This document shows positions 26,501 to 38,193 of a DNA stretch of 64,000 bases, piece by piece. The position numbers were made by a program, and so were the translations under genes. A model generated the notes under the pieces. It made no database searches. It was not told the origin of the DNA and was given only the letters and a program-made list of their open reading frames with translations. The stretch is taken from contig NC_058513.1 of the NCBI RefSeq assembly GCF_020382885.2, positions 11,743,641 through 11,807,640 on the forward strand, in the 5' to 3' direction. Position 1 is the stretch's first letter; each line of letters begins with the position of its first letter. Source of the DNA: Scatophagus argus. Taxonomy: Eukaryota > Chordata > Actinopteri > Scatophagidae.

Positions 26501-28967
26501 GGCATGGATCAGGCCCTGCTGGGAGTCTGCATCGGGGAGAGGAGGAAGGTCACCATCCCTCCTCATCTGGCTTATGGAGCACAAGGAGCAGGTCTGTTAC
26601 TGTAGCTTTTCCTGCCGCTTGCAGTTAACGGTCTGTCTGGATTGATTTTAATTGATTTAATAATGACTTTGGTTTCTTGTTCCACATTTGCTTTGACAGA
26701 GAGCTAAAGATCTGTTAAAATAACCCATTGAAATCCTTGTAAAATAGCTCTCATAGAGCATTTTGGGCAGAATGTGGATTGCTCATGCTGAAAGATGAGT
26801 CTGTCAATATTCAATTGAAGTAATAGTAAAAAAAATAAATTAAAGGTAAATTTAAATTTAAATATACAAGAAAAGGGGCATTTTTGAAGTGGTCACTGTT
26901 GAGTCAACATTAGTACTGAAACGAGTAGTTTATTGACAGAAAATGAACTGTGCAGTCATTACTTTATCAAAAATCAAACATTGTTGTTGTTCTGTATTCT
27001 CAAATGTGACAATTTTTTGAGCATTTTTTTTTGTATTTTATAACATCATAAATATCTTTGGATTGTGGACTGTTGGTTGGACTGAACAAGTTGATGTGAC
27101 TTTGGGCTTTGAGAAAAATGTTAAACCTTTATACAGACCAATTAAAAAAAGAGATTCATTGAAAAGATCAAGTCTCACTGAAAAACAGACTTCAGAATTA
27201 AATAATTACATGTGGTCTGTCCAGGTAATGTCATCCCCCCTTCTGCTGTGCTCGTGTTTGACATTCACGTCATCGACTTCCACAACCCCAGCGACGCAGT
27301 GGGCATCCAGATCACCCACAGGCCCGAGGTGTGTAACGAGACCACCGAGGTGAACGACCACGTCCGCTACCACTACAACTGCACCCTGGTGGACGGCACG
27401 CTGCTCTTCTCCTCGTGAGTCACCCCGACATCCCCTGTTTATTTTAGACCGATTATAAACCAACAGGAACTTCCACTTTAATTCAATGAACTCTGTCCTC
27501 AGACATGACAATGAGAACCTTCAGGATGCAGTTCTGGGGTCGGACAAGGTGATCGACGGGCTGGACGAGGGCTTGCGGGGCATGTGCGCTGGAGAGAAGA
27601 GGGTGGTGACGGTCCCGCCTCACTTCGGCCACGGAGAAAGGGGAGGTGAGACTGCTGAACTTTCCTTCATCAGGAGGAAGATGGTTTTGTTTCTCAGCAA
27701 AAATAGTTGATCTGATTTATGACTAGTTTATTTTTTTTTTTTTAATTCCTGTCCTTAAATCCTGACCTACACTTTTGATGTTTATCTTTACTTTGTCCCT
27801 CCATTTTCCCTTTGTCCAAAATAAGAGATAGTTTCAAACTAAAAACAATAATGCTAAACAGCTTATAGCTGTGACTAAAAAGGATGTAGACTCAAACGGT
27901 GCGGACCTAGTCTGGACAATAAATAGAAAAAATAGCTCTGCACATACAAAAATATACTTTTCACAGATACTGTACGATCAGTGTACGATGTATTTTCTTG
28001 CTCTCTATTTGTCAGCCACGGGTGTGCCAAGCAGTGCTGTCTTGATCTTTGACGTTGAACTGGTGAGCTTTGAGAAAGGAGTGCCGCCCGGCTACTTGTT
28101 TGTGTGGCTCCAGGACAGTCCTGCAAACCTGTTCGAAACCATGGACATCAACAAGAACCAAGAGGTGCCACAGGAGGAGGTTTGTTACCGCTGACCGTGT
28201 GACCAGCACCTACATTATTAAACACAGCAGGGGTCAGCTTTAGAGCACTGACTGAATTTTGTAAAAATCTCACAGCGTGGTATCTTTTAGTTAATTAACT
28301 TCTATGTCCTGACTCCCTCAAGCTAACTTCTTAATTCACGATTCCTGGAAAGAATCTTTGCTTTCATGTGCAAGAAGTACTTCAATAACCTTGTTGGTTA
28401 AGGTTTTGCTAATTTTGGTAGTTTACAACAAGTATCTTACATTTTTTTTTGGGATGTAAAAGCTGGGAGGAGTGCAATATTAGTATGAAGAAGTGTAACA
28501 TTAAAACACACAAGTACAGTACAAATACCTCAAAACTGTACTTTAACTGCTTGAGTGGCTGGAGTCAATGATTAATCCCACTCAGAACTGAAAATCCCTA
28601 CTTGGTCACCATCTGGTGGTCATATGGAAAATGACACTCCTAGTTGTGTTACTATTCCACAGAAAGTTTTGCTATCAGTATATATATATAGTGATTAAAA
28701 GTGCATCATCAGATCATCACTGGAAGAGTACAACTCTACAACTTCACTCTTTCATCTCTTGACACGTTTTAGTTCGGGGAGTTCATCAAGCTGCAGGTGG
28801 CAGAGGGCAAAGGTCGTACAAAGCCTGGACTGACCATGGAGCAGGTTATCACCGATATGTTCAACAACCAGGACCGAAACAAAGACGGAGTGATCACGCC
28901 CGATGAACTCAAACTGAAGGTGGATGAGGACAAGGAAAGAGAAGAGGCGAGTCACGATGAGTTGTGA
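23508..28967 (+). CDS. fkbp10: FKBP10 (FKBP65), ER peptidyl-prolyl isomerase with four FKBP domains
   Basis: ER chaperone and peptidyl-prolyl cis-trans isomerase needed for collagen maturation. Ten exons keep one frame for 566 residues (human about 582): 23508-23698, 23986-24131, 24863-25052, 25337-25482, 26117-26306, 26446-26591, 27225-27414, 27503-27645, 28016-28179, 28773-28967. A signal peptide is followed by four FKBP domains, each on two exons; each first half carries VRYHY, VRYHF or IRYHY and each second half a GMD/GLDxGLxGMC type motif and a PPHLAYG or variant. The last exons encode two EF-hand-like loops ([20 protein letters not shown]), and the protein ends SHDEL, an HDEL-type ER retrieval signal (human ends HEEL). 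The start is the first ATG before the signal peptide. It converges with nt5c3b downstream. Confidence 0.97.
24420..24845. repeat. Degraded dispersed teleost repeat in fkbp10 intron 2
   Basis: Phrases such as CCGAGGGAGGCATGAAGATG, AAATTTCATGACATTGAG, GTAGGATTCAGCCTCTGGG and AGTTCATGCCAGTCCATCCA match my memory of a dispersed repeat abundant in spiny-rayed fishes. The family may be the same as at 6030-6620. Borders are approximate, and the copy ends just before the exon at 24863. Confidence 0.5.
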
Positions 28968-29948
28968 TGAGAACAAATGCTTTCACTCTTTCTCAGGGAT
29001 GAACCCCCAACACCAACACAAGAAACAAGCAACAAGAGACTTTATCCATACACCATCATGGTTTAATACTTTCAGTACTACAATGGACAGGATTTTTGAA
29101 TTAGAAAATAGTGCAAATGGACTTTTTTGTGGAGATTTGTGTTGTATGTTTGTTTTTGATTTTTGTATTTCAGAAAACCAAACAAGCACCTTGATTTGTC
29201 CCTGAAGTCACATCGATTAAAATGTTCGTAAGGAAAAATACAGTTGTTTCGTCTTTTCTTCTACAGGATAGCAACACCTACCGCTAGCTCACAGTTAAAT
29301 CTTACAGCACCACAGTGTTTCGGCCAGGAGACAAAACACTCATCCCACATCACATTGTGTATTCCCTTCCCAAGAAACTGCTGGCTTTAACGTGTTTGTC
29401 TTCGCTGTCACAGATAGAAAAAAAAAAAGGTTAATAACTACTAGAACAGCTTTAATACTACAGCTTCACTGTTGAGTTACTTGCAACCTGCCAGCATGTA
29501 AACTGATGATTCATGTGTAGAATGTACACACAGACGTGTGCATCTGCTGGTTGAAACGAGACAATATAAGTACATTGCTTTTCTCAGACTAACGTTTCTA
29601 TCAAGGCATTTTTGGGGATTTCCTTAAGAACAAGATAAAAGAATTTTACTCAAAGCCGAGCAGTCAAACTGTGAAGTTAAGTTGCACAAATTCTTCTCAA
29701 CTAAACTGGAAATGCATGACCTAAACTAGACCTTTCAAACCTTTGCACTTTTGTAGGGTGGCTTTGATGTACAGCAAATGCAGGTCAAAACACAGTAAGA
29801 ATAAAAAACTTGCAACATTACCCGCTCCAGTGGATGCAGTGGAAAAAAAGTCCAGTTTCAAGGTCTGGTTTGAGGTAATTGGTGATGTGCGATTGTCCAG
29901 CATGCAGCACAGTGAATGGAGTGAACACGTTCATATCTGTGCATGTTG
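28968..29948. other. Convergent 3' UTRs of fkbp10 and nt5c3b
   Basis: The fkbp10 stop (28965-28967, plus) and the nt5c3b stop (29949-29951, minus) face each other across 981 nt. A plus-strand ATTAAA at 29216-29221 suits fkbp10, and a minus-strand ATTAAA at 29451-29456 suits nt5c3b. If both are used, the two transcripts end about 230 nt apart without overlap. No other exon was recognised. Confidence 0.5.
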
Positions 29949-32267
29949 TCACAAAGTGTCCGGTTCCTCCTTGTGCGTCTTGTTGTCTTTAGGTGATGTA
30001 ATGTACCTGAGGATAGCGTTGGGAACATCCATTGTCTCGTCCTTCACCAGTACAATGTCAAAAGAGTTGATGTACGACTCTTTCCTCTCTTCCACCTGAG
30101 AGACACGACACAGACTGTTAGGACTCGGTTTATAAAACTCAGTGGAGGAATCCCAGGATGATACTTCACATTAGTCTGACCTGGTCGTTAAGGAAGCCGA
30201 TGGTGAGGATGTTCTGGTGCTCAGTCACCCCGTCCGCCATGGTCAGGTCTCCTAAAGAGTCCCCCAGCAGCAGGACGTTGGGTCGACCCTGCAGCTCTCT
30301 GAGGCCAGCCGCATGTGACAAAGCGCCTTCCCTCTTGTTGAAGGTGTGGATCAGTTGGCCTTTGAAGGCTTGCAGGACCCCCTTATTAACAAGAAAATGT
30401 TCTGTTAAATTTACAAGCATTCAGATCATTTGCTCGTGTAAGACAAGTACAACACCACACTGTAAAAATCAGAAAAGTGTTCCCTGTCAGTGTTTTATGT
30501 TTTTGGATTAATATTACTGCTGCATTAATGTGTATATTGCATTTTACTGCTGTAGATGTTTAACCCCGAGCTCTTTTGAGCTACTCTGACTCTGAAAAAC
30601 AGCTTTGTTCTCAGGTTTGTGACAATCAATTTTCCAGCTAATCCAAGAGAATTTTTAAATAGTTTGTTTAAATAGTTTATTTAGATTAACAAATCAGAGA
30701 ATTTTCTCAGTCCAGGTCTTGAAATCAATGAACTGGTGGGGAAAATGGTTTTGGAGTCATTGGTGTTTATTTAAAAATCTACGAAATGTAATGTTGTAAA
30801 TGCAGGTGTAGTCAAACTCACAGTCTGGTCAAAGTCCATGTAGTTGGAGATGATGTGGACGTTTGGATGGAAGACATGGTTCTGCTGGATCACCTCCTCC
30901 AGGACGTCTCCAACACCAGCTGAGAAGATCAACAGAGGGACCTGTTGCTCCTCCAGATGGTCAAAAAAGATTTTGTAGCCATCCCTAAAGAAATGACATA
31001 CACTGCTAGACACAAGAACCAACAACTGCCTGAAGAAAATACTACTTATTTAAATTACTGCATGTCCGAATTTTTAATCATCCTGAGAAAGGATTGTAGA
31101 TTCTTCCATAATCTGTTGTCAAATAATAAATCAAGATGTTGGACTGATGTTATGTATGTCCAACAACATCTGATGGAATAGTAATGTAATGTTTTAATTG
31201 TAGAGCATCTCTATTTTTGAACTGTCTTTGCACATGAGAGTGGAATAAACTTAACTTCTGCAGGCTGTTGGTAAATATGAAATTTGAGTGTAGTGTGTAC
31301 CTGAGCATAGCTCTTGATTCCTTGACAGCCTGGGCCAGCATGTCCTTCCTGATCCTCTGCTCAATTAGCAGCTCGTGGACTTTAGTCCACCTGTAAGAGT
31401 AGCACAAGACAAATATAGTATCTCGGTCAAGGTTTCATTCATTTTTCTTGAATCCTTTCAGGAAATGGAGCTTCAAATACTGACAATGTAAAATAGTGAA
31501 AATGAAATGAAGTTTTTGGAATGTTATAAATATTCCTACATAAAGTACTGCAGCCACCTTTACCAAGCCAGGAACACATTAACGCATTGATAATTATATA
31601 CATTATTCTCAAATATATTATTCTGCAGAATGAGTACTTCAAATCTTTTACTTAATATACTTATAATATACTTTACTGTAAATACAAGAGCTGAGTACAG
31701 TCTGTTTGGAGTTTGTTTTACAGTATGTGCTGAAAGACAAAATCAGATTAAAATCAGGGGCTACGATTCAGATCAGTCTGTTTGCTTCTTACCACTCCAC
31801 CATGAGAGGCAGCTTTTCTTCAGCAGTCCTGCTGGGGTCAATCTCTATGGGATAGTAAGTGTTCAGCAGCTCCCTCATCTACAGTGGACCAACAAAACAT
31901 ACTGAACATATACATAAAGATCGGCTGCAAGGGCTGTGACACGACGTAGTTGAGGGATGTGGATCAACAACATAAGTGCATCTAGCAGTTCATGGTCTTA
32001 CACAAATAAGAATTTGTAAACCTCACTGTGCATGTCACTGCACGATAAACATGGTGATGGTAGCAGATAGTTACTGCAGTGGGAACAATTATACAAGTGT
32101 AAAATGTACCCTTTATCTTTTAAACTGTACACTAATTAATGACCTTATGCCTGTAGCATACTTACCTTTTTAGTGCAATCTTCATTAATCAACAATCGGT
32201 TATCCAGGATATCTGCAGAAAGCAAGGAAAACACTAAAACATCAACACAAGTGCAGGATAAAATAAC

Positions 32268-32302
<35 letters not shown>

Positions 32303-33819
32303 GGATGAAGAAGAAAAAGAAGAAATGCAAAAATACTATTAGGCCAAGATGCAATAGTCAGTTCTCTGTGGCATGCGTGCTTACTGTGTGTGGTGGGCAC
32401 CCTCTTGCCATTGTGCGCAAACCTGGTCAGAGTCATATCGAAGTCTGAGATAACCTGAGGAGACATGACAAGTTAGAGCCGAGTTAAAATAGTACACAGC
32501 AAACAAAAAAAAACACAATACAATACAGTACGAGGGCAAATCTGAGGGCAAAATTTCCTTTTGCTTTTTTGTACTTATTCATAAAGGCTCACAACTGTTT
32601 GCTATGACTAAATCCAAGTTTATAAACAGAAACTGCATGGACAAACAACTGGGCAACTGACAGGACAGATTATTAGTAATATGTCTTCCTGTCTAAAATT
32701 TTTGGTGATGGAGCAGAAGCCAAATCTATGTTCAGTTCCTATGACTGTGTTTTTGTCTAACTTTGTGTATCTGATTCAGAATATATTTGGATTCTTGATG
32801 CAATGTACCACAGCTTCCTCACCTGCAAGCTGCCTGCACCCGCCCGCTGCATGGCGTGAATCGTCTCCTCCACCCTGCCACGCTCTCTCATCAACACTGA
32901 GGACTTAGCCAACTCTGGGATCTGAGCAAAAAAAGAATTTAGTCTTATCATTTAACATGTATATCCAGACAGAGTAAAAAGCAGAGAGGCTTTATACTGA
33001 CATACATCTAATGCACAGAGTTTCAAATCAGAATTATGTTTGCTTAGCTATGTAAAGCTGCCTCACCTCAGTCTTAGTCAGCTGGTGCCAGATTGCCAGG
33101 ACAGTCCGTACCGGTGTGTAGATCCAGGGAATATGATAAATCTGAATGTAAAGTCAAGGGGAAAATTCATTTGGGTAACGTTTTATTTTACAGCTCTGTA
33201 ATTTCATAAGAGATTTCCTGGACATAACTTGTAATCTGGCACTTTTAATAAATTAGAGACAGTGTGCAACTGGTCAACTAAATTATTTCCTAGTGAAATC
33301 CAGAGGAGTTTTTTTTTTTTCAGTAATTGTTAGTCGGACATGTAAAATACACAGGCAAGCATGCAATTCCACATAGATGGAAAATAAACTTCCCAAAGAA
33401 AACATTTAAAAAATCTTCACTTTGGTAAAAACTAAGGTGTTGTTAAAAGACATTCCTATTTTGCTCCAGTATACATACACTGTTGACTTTTTTCGACATA
33501 AATAAGGCCTAATATTAACTCACTGGCTTTAAACAACAGCGCGCAGAAGCAATACGTTGCAGCCATAATTGGTCTTAGCTAATCCAACCTACAGCTATCT
33601 TACTACTATCACAGTGCAGTACTGTATGCACATATTCAGTGGGATTTACATCATTATATAAAAGTGTATTACATTTGAATGAAAACATATTGTACTTCAT
33701 TGTTGCACCGCACAAAATCTGAAAATAATTCAACTTTAACAGTCCGTTTAAAAGCTAACTAGCTAAAACTGTACACGACTGCAATGCTTACGTAAGAGCT
33801 GGCCGTTACAGCTTACCAT
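29949..33819 (-). CDS. nt5c3b: Cytosolic 5'-nucleotidase III-like protein (7-methylguanosine nucleotidase)
   Basis: HAD-superfamily nucleotidase; mammalian NT5C3B dephosphorylates m7GMP and pyrimidine monophosphates. Ten coding exons in transcription order (33819-33817, 33141-33067, 32921-32823, 32454-32385, 32212-32166, 31878-31793, 31390-31301, 30984-30822, 30381-30181, 30095-29949) keep one frame for 326 residues. Seen: the HAD nucleophile motif DFDMTLTRF; IFSAGVGDVLEEVI in the middle; the metal-binding motif LLGDSLGDLTMADG; and the C-terminal FDIVLVKDETMDV. Coding exon 1 holds only the ATG. The next exon adds a hydrophobic N-terminal stretch (IPWIYTPVRTVLAIW) before IPELAKSS, where the common family body begins. 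An in-frame stop lies upstream of the ATG with no other ATG between, which supports this start. NT5C3A is the alternative paralogue; synteny with fkbp10 and klhl11 favours NT5C3B. Confidence 0.93.
32268..32300. repeat. (TAA)n microsatellite in an nt5c3b intron
   Basis: About eleven uninterrupted TAA units lie in the 172-nt intron between exons 32385-32454 and 32166-32212. On the transcribed (minus) strand it is a TTA run about 55 nt upstream of the acceptor, near where a branch point would be. Confidence 0.95.
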
Positions 33820-34468
33820 TTTCAAACGGAGTGCTGACGAGGTGTAAACTTCTACTTGGAACAACCGTTAAAGCTACACAATAGTAAAACACAAACTTCA
33901 CATATCCATAAAGATAGGATAATTAAATAATGTTAAAATTTACAGTCGAGCGGTGGTTTCAATGTTTTGTTTACATTCTCTGTGTTAGTCGCACCCGCAA
34001 CATAGCCGTACCCCCACTAATTCTCATAAGGGTTCCGACGCACTTTAGTTCCTACTTCACTGAGAGCATTTTCGTCCTGGTAGGTCAACGTATTTGGTCA
34101 ACGTAGGTGGAATAGATTAAAACCGAGTTGAATTAAAAAAAACAAAACAAAAAAAACAAAAAAAAAAAAAATCACATTTACACTAATTAGCATTTCGGCG
34201 AGTTGAGCATAAATCCGGCACATTTGCATCCCACTGATATGAATGACTGGTGTTACCGGTGCATAAGGTAGCCATAGTTAATTAGAGAAGACATATATCT
34301 GCAATAAAAAATAAATAAATAATTTTTAGTATGCATTCATGGTCAGCTTCCCTAACATTCAACTATATCCCTACAATTTCCTAAAAAGCACTGCCGCAAA
34401 TATATAGCTGACTTACAGATAAAGCGCATTTGTTATTATTGTTACTCACTCATTTGTATAATTCTTTG
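33820..34468. promoter_or_regulatory. nt5c3b 5' UTR/promoter region
   Basis: Upstream of the nt5c3b ATG on the minus strand. No further exon was recognised, and no TATA box could be assigned. A long A-rich run (about 34135-34172, A with scattered C) may be the remnant tail of a retroelement. The interval ends at the 3' end of the LINE fragment. Confidence 0.4.
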
Positions 34469-36466
34469 GTTTTTTTTTTATTATCTTTTTATTGATTTTA
34501 AGTTACAACCAACACTTACATCCTGTGTTATGTCCTCTCGACATGCAAAGATAGCAAACCATAATCTTAATAATAATAATCTTCAAGTGTTTATATGAAT
34601 ACTGGAAAAGACTGGGTTGGTTGAGATAGATATATCAATACATCATCCGCAAATAATGCTATCTTTTGTTAGCCTCCCTCCATATGTATACCCTTTATAT
34701 TTTCATTTTACTTTATCCATTGTCTTAGAGGCTCCAAATACACAGCAAATAGGAGAGGGCTAAGTGAGCAGGCCTAATGGAATCCACGTTCTAATATGAA
34801 ATAATCTGAAAGATTACCATTAATTTTGATCCAAGGTGAGGGTTTATTATACAGTGATTGTATGGTTTCGATAAATGTTTCATGAAAGCCAAACCGCTCT
34901 AATACCACATATAGGAAGTCCCTCCTGACAGAATCAAAAGCCTTCTCTGCGTCCAATCCCAGTATCACTGCTTCTGTTCTCTTTTTAATAATATTTTGCA
35001 TTACATGCAATGTGTGCCTAATATTATCCTTTGTGTGTGTCTGTTTTATAAATCCAGTTTGATCTAAATGAATTATGTCCGGCAAAATTTTTTCTAAGCT
35101 TCTGGATATCAGTGAATAGTCTATAATCTTGGTTAAGGACACTAACTGGTCTGTAGTTAGGGCAATCCAACCTATCCTTTCCTTCCTTTGGGATAACAGA
35201 AATTAAGGCTTCCCTCCAGGAACCTGGAATTTCACCTTCCTTTAGCACACAGTTGAATGTATTTCTTAGCAAAGGTATCAACGGTCTCCTGAGTAGTTTG
35301 TAAAACTCAGAACTTGTTGGTGTACTGTGATTTCCGTTGTCAGAATCAAATTTTGATCCGCTGTTACTCTTGGTAAATTTAAAGACTCTAACAATGTATC
35401 TGATCTTTATTATTTCTCTTTTATTGAGTTTTATATTTTTCAAAACATTTAAGGATCTATTATGTCTTATACTTTATTGAATTAGTAGCAGAATCCCTAA
35501 TTTTGTAAATATAATATTTAACAAAACACAACGCAAAAACAGTTACTAATGAACTAGAGATGAACATAGGAACTTTCTTGCGTGGGGTCTGCATTTCGAC
35601 CCTTTCTAAGCCTTGATGACAAGTCTGTCCCGAGGGATGACCTCTTCCTCCCCGGGGAAGTGAGTCCTCTTTGCTAGTTAGCTTTGTCCATATTCCACCA
35701 AAGAAAAAAAAAGGGAGGTACTCCAACCTTTATAAAATATGTTGAGGAAATCATCCTGTCAAATTGACCCCTGAGTGAAGTATAACAAAGCAGAACATAA
35801 AACAGAGGAACCCTATTTCTCACCTTAATCCGGTGATGAGCAGTCCATATAACCAAAAGATTTCCAGTCCTCTTCCTCGTAAATCCCATGACCACCAATT
35901 CCTGCTCTTGGTTTCTCCTAAACGTTTGCAGTCTTTGTTTATATCCTGTCCCTCTTGGCCCACCAGCCTTTCTTCAAACACTTTCTTTAGCTCCAGAAGT
36001 TCAAATGTAGCATCCTCAATGTGCTGTAGTCGTTCCTCCGCTTCCGCATCTCGGAGTTATCGATCCTGTTGTTAGCCACTTGTATCTTTCATGATATCTT
36101 TATTTAATTTCTTTAAGGTTGTCTGGCTGTCTGTCTCTTGAAGTATCGTTTCCATATTTGCGACGTTTTGAGCTGACTGGGCCTCGTTTTGGCTCCTCTG
36201 ACTCACCTCAGTTCCACCTGTTGCCTGCGTTAGCTCCGTTAGCTATGAAGCCAACGTTTCTCGTTCGTCGTCCCTTCCGACGTCTAACTCAGTTTTTTGA
36301 GATTTTCTTCCGTATTTTCTTCTTGTCATAATCAAATGCCCTTTCTGGATAACAATTCAACCGGTCGTTTGAATTGCTTATTGACGAATAAATCGGGCTT
36401 ACAAAACGGGGAGTCGGGGAGCTCACCTGTTACGCTGCCGCCATGCTGGAGGTGTACCGGAAGCCC
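34469..36466 (-). mobile_element. Broken Tx1/L1-like LINE
   Basis: A minus-strand non-LTR retrotransposon copy of about 2 kb. The 5' end shows ATGGCGGCAGCG wording and an ORF1-like start (MTRRKYGRKSQKTELD) near 36330, soon interrupted by stops. The endonuclease is missing. A frameshifted reverse transcriptase segment follows (about 34640-35340) and then a 3' tail ATCAATAAAAAGATAATAAA at about 34469-34500. Full elements are several kilobases long, so this copy has internal deletions and cannot move. No clear target-site duplication was found, so both borders are approximate. It lies between the 5' end of nt5c3b and the 3' end of klhl11. Confidence 0.85.
34636..35340 (-). pseudogene. LINE reverse transcriptase remnant
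   Basis: Conserved RT blocks appear in order but in shifting frames: IPGSWREALISVIPKEGKD and YRPVSVLNQDY, then LDQTGFIKQTHTKDNIR, LGLDAEKAFDSVRRDFL, GCPLSPLLFAVYLEPL and KIALFADDVLIYLSQ. The FADD box (catalytic Asp pair, 34642-34653) corresponds to the YADD/FADD motif. At least two frame shifts and several stops separate the blocks, so it is non-functional. Confidence 0.85.
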
Positions 36467-38193
36467 CTGTGTAATCATTTCTATGTACATAAACTACTGT
36501 CACAACAAAAAGGCATATTTGAAAACAGATATCTTTCAGAGATGACAACAAACTGATTCCATTATTTATTATTTATAGCAAATGTCTGTACACTTGCAGC
36601 TCTTGCACACACAATTGGAATGACACAATAAGTAACGCATGAAATCTGCATAATATGGCACTGCATAAGTCCAATGACGAAACTGGGGCAAAAATCTAAA
36701 TTTGAAACCCAGCCTCAAATATGATATTGATATACTAAAGCATTAATAAAATCTGTGTATGTCTACATCTGCTCTGTTGTATTCTGCTGCAATCCTTGTG
36801 TGTGTTCACTTAATGTACAGTATGGTCCACAAAGCCTACTTAGATAGTATTTATTAATGGCTTGGCTGGTACCACATGCATTAGCAATTTCAGCAGTAAT
36901 GGAGAAATACACCGAGCTCAGTAACTGGTCCGCACAACCTTGTGTTTTGAGTCAGAAGACTGTAGTCAAAAAAGCAACACAGTACAATCCTTACTTTAAC
37001 ATTCAAAGTCTTTTACATTCAATCAATTCAGCTGTATTACTAAGGGGCATTTGGGATTTTATGGCACAATTGGAAACATTTGGAGAACCATGCATAAAAA
37101 CATATCAGCCTCCTGGTTTAGCGTGTTACACACATTTCATAGTCTTTCTACAGTACAGTACCTGTATGTGAACAAGGGCCCTAATTCACACAGGAAAAAG
37201 AGCTGCTTTAGCCCCAACTGACTTCTCAATATTATTATGCTGGTGACCTTTTAAGCAATGCAACAACCAGGGAAGTCAAAACAATTTTTGACAATCTAAA
37301 ATATTTTTTTTTAAAAAAATAAATCATACACATTTAAACACATCCACTGGAATGGCAAAATATAGAATTTAGTGCAACACTGGGAGAAATTAGGGAGAAA
37401 CAAATAATCAAACCCTCTTCCCCAAAATGTGCTTTGCTCAATACTTAATTCTTTCTACAAAAATTCTGACAAATGATTGTCTTTATCAAGTGGGGCCACA
37501 CACCACTTGCACACAAAACATTCTACATTTGGATATTTCAATCCCTACAGACCAAAAAGGCAAAACCATAGTGGTAACTGGAGGTAGAATAGAATTTAGA
37601 AGCAAGTAGAGAGAGAAGTAAAAAGTTAAAACTTGGCAGCGGGCTGTTACAGTAAGTTCATTATCCCTACGCTGACAGTTTGTCATCTTCTAACTTTCAC
37701 CACAGTGAATGTAGACATAATTTGCTTAGCTAAGTTTACATCACAACACTGAACCAGATTTCATAGAAAAGCATTACTGAGAACTACTGTAGCTTTACTC
37801 TAACTTGCACCACAAATATTGACATCATTTCTGTGTTGACACAGATCACATGTAAAAGCTAAGCTAAGCGGTTTAGCAACGAAATCAACATTTTTTACAA
37901 GAAATGCCATAGCAATCACCTTTTGATTTACTAGCAGAATAAAGATAAGGCATAAGCTAATAGTTTAAGGCCAAAACGATTATTGATGAAAATGAGATCA
38001 TTTAGTAGCCTATTTTGTTTTTCAACATCAGTTGTACAAATCTTGTAATTTTCAATCTTTCTTTCTTGTAAAGCAGCTGCAGGTAAACCAATGCATCTCA
38101 ACAAAGGCAAAGAAATAAGATAAAACTGTGATAACAACAAGGCATTTACCAGCACATTAAGGCCAGAATGTCACGCTGGTGGAGTTTTTGATC
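36467..38193 (-). other. Probable klhl11 3' UTR
   Basis: About 1.7 kb downstream of the klhl11 stop on the minus strand, AT-rich and without recognised exons. A minus-strand AATAAA at 36565-36570 would give a 3' UTR of about 1.6 kb ending just before the LINE. Earlier AATAAA signals also exist, so shorter forms are possible. The ORFs within (for example plus 36857-37171) look like chance. Confidence 0.5.

Noticed and set aside
35833..36075. Plus-strand Ser-rich ORF of 80 residues
   Set aside because: It is the antisense of degraded LINE ORF1 sequence on the minus strand.
36857..37171. Plus-strand ORF of 104 residues
   Set aside because: Lies in the probable klhl11 3' UTR, has no similarity, and its composition looks random.
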